NCBI GenBank assembly: GCA_027016475.1
Contig: JALUTL010000390.1
Location: 1-6,017 of the forward strand
Direction of reading: 5' to 3'
DNA from: Candidatus Heimdallarchaeota archaeon
GTDB taxonomy: Archaea > Asgardarchaeota > Heimdallarchaeia > Heimdallarchaeales > Kariarchaeaceae
Length of the DNA: 6,017 bases
Shown here piece by piece: positions 5,073-6,017 of the stretch. Every line of letters begins with the position of its first letter. Position 1 is the first letter of the stretch. A model generated the notes under the pieces. It saw only the letters and a list, made by a program, of their open reading frames with translations, did no database searches and had not been told where the DNA came from. The position numbers and the translations under genes were made by a program.

Positions 5073-5501
5073 ATGAGTGAAGCGGATGTAAAACCAGTAA
5101 AAGCAAGCCAATTGAAGGTTGGAAATTACATTGTCTATGACAATGATGTCTACATTGTCAAATCAAGTGACAAATCTAAAGCAGGAAAGCACGGACATGC
5201 CAAGGTGAGAATGCAAATCGAAAATTTGGTCACCGGCAACAAAAAATCAGTTGTGGCCCCTGGTGATGACAAGTTTATGGTTCCAGTCATCGAAAAACGA
5301 ACTGCACAGGTTCTCAATGTAACCTCCGACTCCGTTCAGTTGATGGATCAAGAAACCTATGAAATGTATGAAACACCTTTGCCAACCGAACCCGAACTTC
5401 AAAATTTGGAACCAGGAGAATTTGTCAACGTTTGGTGGGTAATTGGAAGAAAGGTAATCAGAGATCGCCGTGCAGATTCAGGGCAACAACAACACTACTA
5501 A
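5073..5501 (+). CDS. eif5A: Translation factor aIF5A (hypusine-containing), 142 aa
   Basis: aIF5A binds the ribosome near the E site and helps peptide bond formation at difficult sequences such as proline runs. The N-terminal SH3-like domain (about 10-75) carries the exposed loop SKAGKHGHAKVRM at 35-47. K39 in GKHGH is the lysine that is converted to hypusine or deoxyhypusine in this family. The second, OB-fold domain covers about 76-130 (VPVIEKRTAQVLNV onward). The loop matches the family consensus KTGKHGHAK except for Ala in place of Thr, and is close to the eukaryotic form. The protein ends in a basic then Gln/His-rich tail (RDRRADSGQQQHY) somewhat beyond the usual archaeal end. I chose ATG 5073 over the in-frame TTG 5055 because it follows AGGT at good distance. 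Deoxyhypusine synthase is not in the window. Confidence 0.96.
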   Translation: MSEADVKPVKASQLKVGNYIVYDNDVYIVKSSDKSKAGKHGHAKVRMQIENLVTGNKKSVVAPGDDKFMVPVIEKRTAQVLNVTSDSVQLMDQETYEMYETPLPTEPELQNLEPGEFVNVWWVIGRKVIRDRRADSGQQQHY

Positions 5502-5531
5502 ATTCAGAGAAAAGCTCCGAACCAAAGAGAA

Positions 5532-5541
5532 TTTTTTATAA
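5532..5541 (+). promoter_or_regulatory. TATA box of the last gene, overlapping an oligo-T terminator for aIF5A
   Basis: Six T followed by ATAA (TTTTTTATAA) lie 30 bases after the aIF5A stop. The box TTTATAA (5535-5541) is centred 26 bases before ATG 5564, the spacing for a leaderless archaeal transcript. The T run can also end the aIF5A transcript. It is the best TATA match in the window. Confidence 0.6.
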
Positions 5542-5563
5542 GGCTCTGTTTAAGTGAGACATA

Positions 5564-6017
5564 ATGAGCACTGTAAGCTTGGAAGTTCTAAGATGGGATG
5601 CACCAAGAACTGTTTGGACACTGACTGTTCAATTGCTGATTTCAATGGTTGCACAGATCCCATTTTACTTTTATATGCGTGAAGTATTGGCCTTGACCGA
5701 AGAAACCTATGAATATGTAGTCCTTATCGTGCCGATGACAACAGGAGTTCTTCTCTTCTTCTTGCAAATATTGGCAGATGAATTCTTTTGGTACAACGAA
5801 AAAATATATCGAAACAGAGACATAACAGTCTCAGCAGCACAATCAATGCTTTTGGTGCTTGGCCTTTTCTTCTTCGTATTTTACTATTTCATGGAATACT
5901 TTCTGTCATCAACTGAATTTTATCAGGAAAATGGTCCCCAAGAGCCCATCCAAAAACTGATGTTTCATTTGGGCATCGCTTTTGCAGTCATACTTTTTGT
6001 TGTATTGGTGTTAAAAG
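5564..6017 (+). CDS. Uncharacterised multi-spanning membrane protein, N-terminal 151 codons
   Basis: I do not recognise this protein. The frame opens at ATG 5564 and stays open to the window edge, leaving 151 full codons and one base, so the C-terminus is missing. Four hydrophobic segments are visible at about 17-38, 51-72, 92-114 and 133-150, so it is an integral membrane protein. The first loop (39-50) is short and acidic, the second (73-91) is polar with Arg and Lys (NEKIYRNRD), and the third (115-132) is acidic and Pro/Gln-containing. By the positive-inside rule the 73-91 loop would face the cytoplasm. It is very rich in Phe and Tyr, with FFFVFYYF in the third span. No transporter, protease or kinase motif appears. 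It follows aIF5A by 62 bases with its own strong TATA box and no Shine-Dalgarno, so the transcript is probably leaderless. Confidence 0.85.
   Translation, partial: MSTVSLEVLRWDAPRTVWTLTVQLLISMVAQIPFYFYMREVLALTEETYEYVVLIVPMTTGVLLFFLQILADEFFWYNEKIYRNRDITVSAAQSMLLVLGLFFFVFYYFMEYFLSSTEFYQENGPQEPIQKLMFHLGIAFAVILFVVLVLK

Noticed and set aside
2080..5501. Thioesterase, stt3 and aIF5A as one operon
   Set aside because: The gaps of 126 and 86 bases each hold TATA-like and T-rich elements, and the functions are unrelated. Separate transcription units are more likely, although read-through cannot be excluded.

Overview
The window looks archaeal. The evidence is an aIF5A translation factor, a large STT3-type oligosaccharyltransferase, closely spaced genes with short AT-rich promoter gaps, TATA-like boxes about 25 bases upstream of several start codons, and a mix of leaderless-looking and Shine-Dalgarno-led starts. 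The STT3 motifs (FDPWF, DNE, SVSEHQP, WWDYG, DNATINST, DxxKxxxMxxI) are strikingly like the eukaryotic enzyme, while the acetyltransferase and acyl-CoA thioesterase belong to families best known from bacteria. That blend would suit an Asgard-type or related archaeon, but this is inference: the window holds no rRNA or other decisive phylogenetic marker. GC content is in the low forties by eye.

Layout from left to right. At the left edge, the first 15 codons of a minus-strand gene with a signal-peptide-like N-terminus run out of the window, behind a strong GGAGGG ribosome binding site. An AT-rich divergent promoter region of about 215 bases follows. A plus-strand gene of unknown function (262-807) meets, tail to tail, a minus-strand Eis-like GNAT acetyltransferase (804-1967), and the two stop codons share one CTAG. 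A second divergent promoter region (1968-2079) carries two separate inverted repeats, one next to the acetyltransferase and one next to the following gene. Then, all on the plus strand, come a hotdog-fold acyl-CoA thioesterase (2080-2583), the oligosaccharyltransferase STT3/AglB (2710-4986), aIF5A with its hypusine site (5073-5501), and the first 151 codons of an unrecognised multi-spanning membrane protein (5564 to the right edge).

The genes do not form one obvious pathway. Each plus-strand gene has its own TATA-like element in a gap of 62 to 126 bases, so they are probably separate transcription units and not one operon. STT3 transfers lipid-linked glycans to asparagines of secreted proteins at the cell surface. 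aIF5A helps ribosomes through difficult peptide bonds. The thioesterase and acetyltransferase act on acyl-CoA and acetyl-CoA in the cytoplasm. I see no tRNA, rRNA, CRISPR array, insertion sequence or defence island. The points most worth following are the eukaryote-like STT3 with two sequons at the yeast spacing, the small palindromes in promoter regions, and the two proteins of unknown function.
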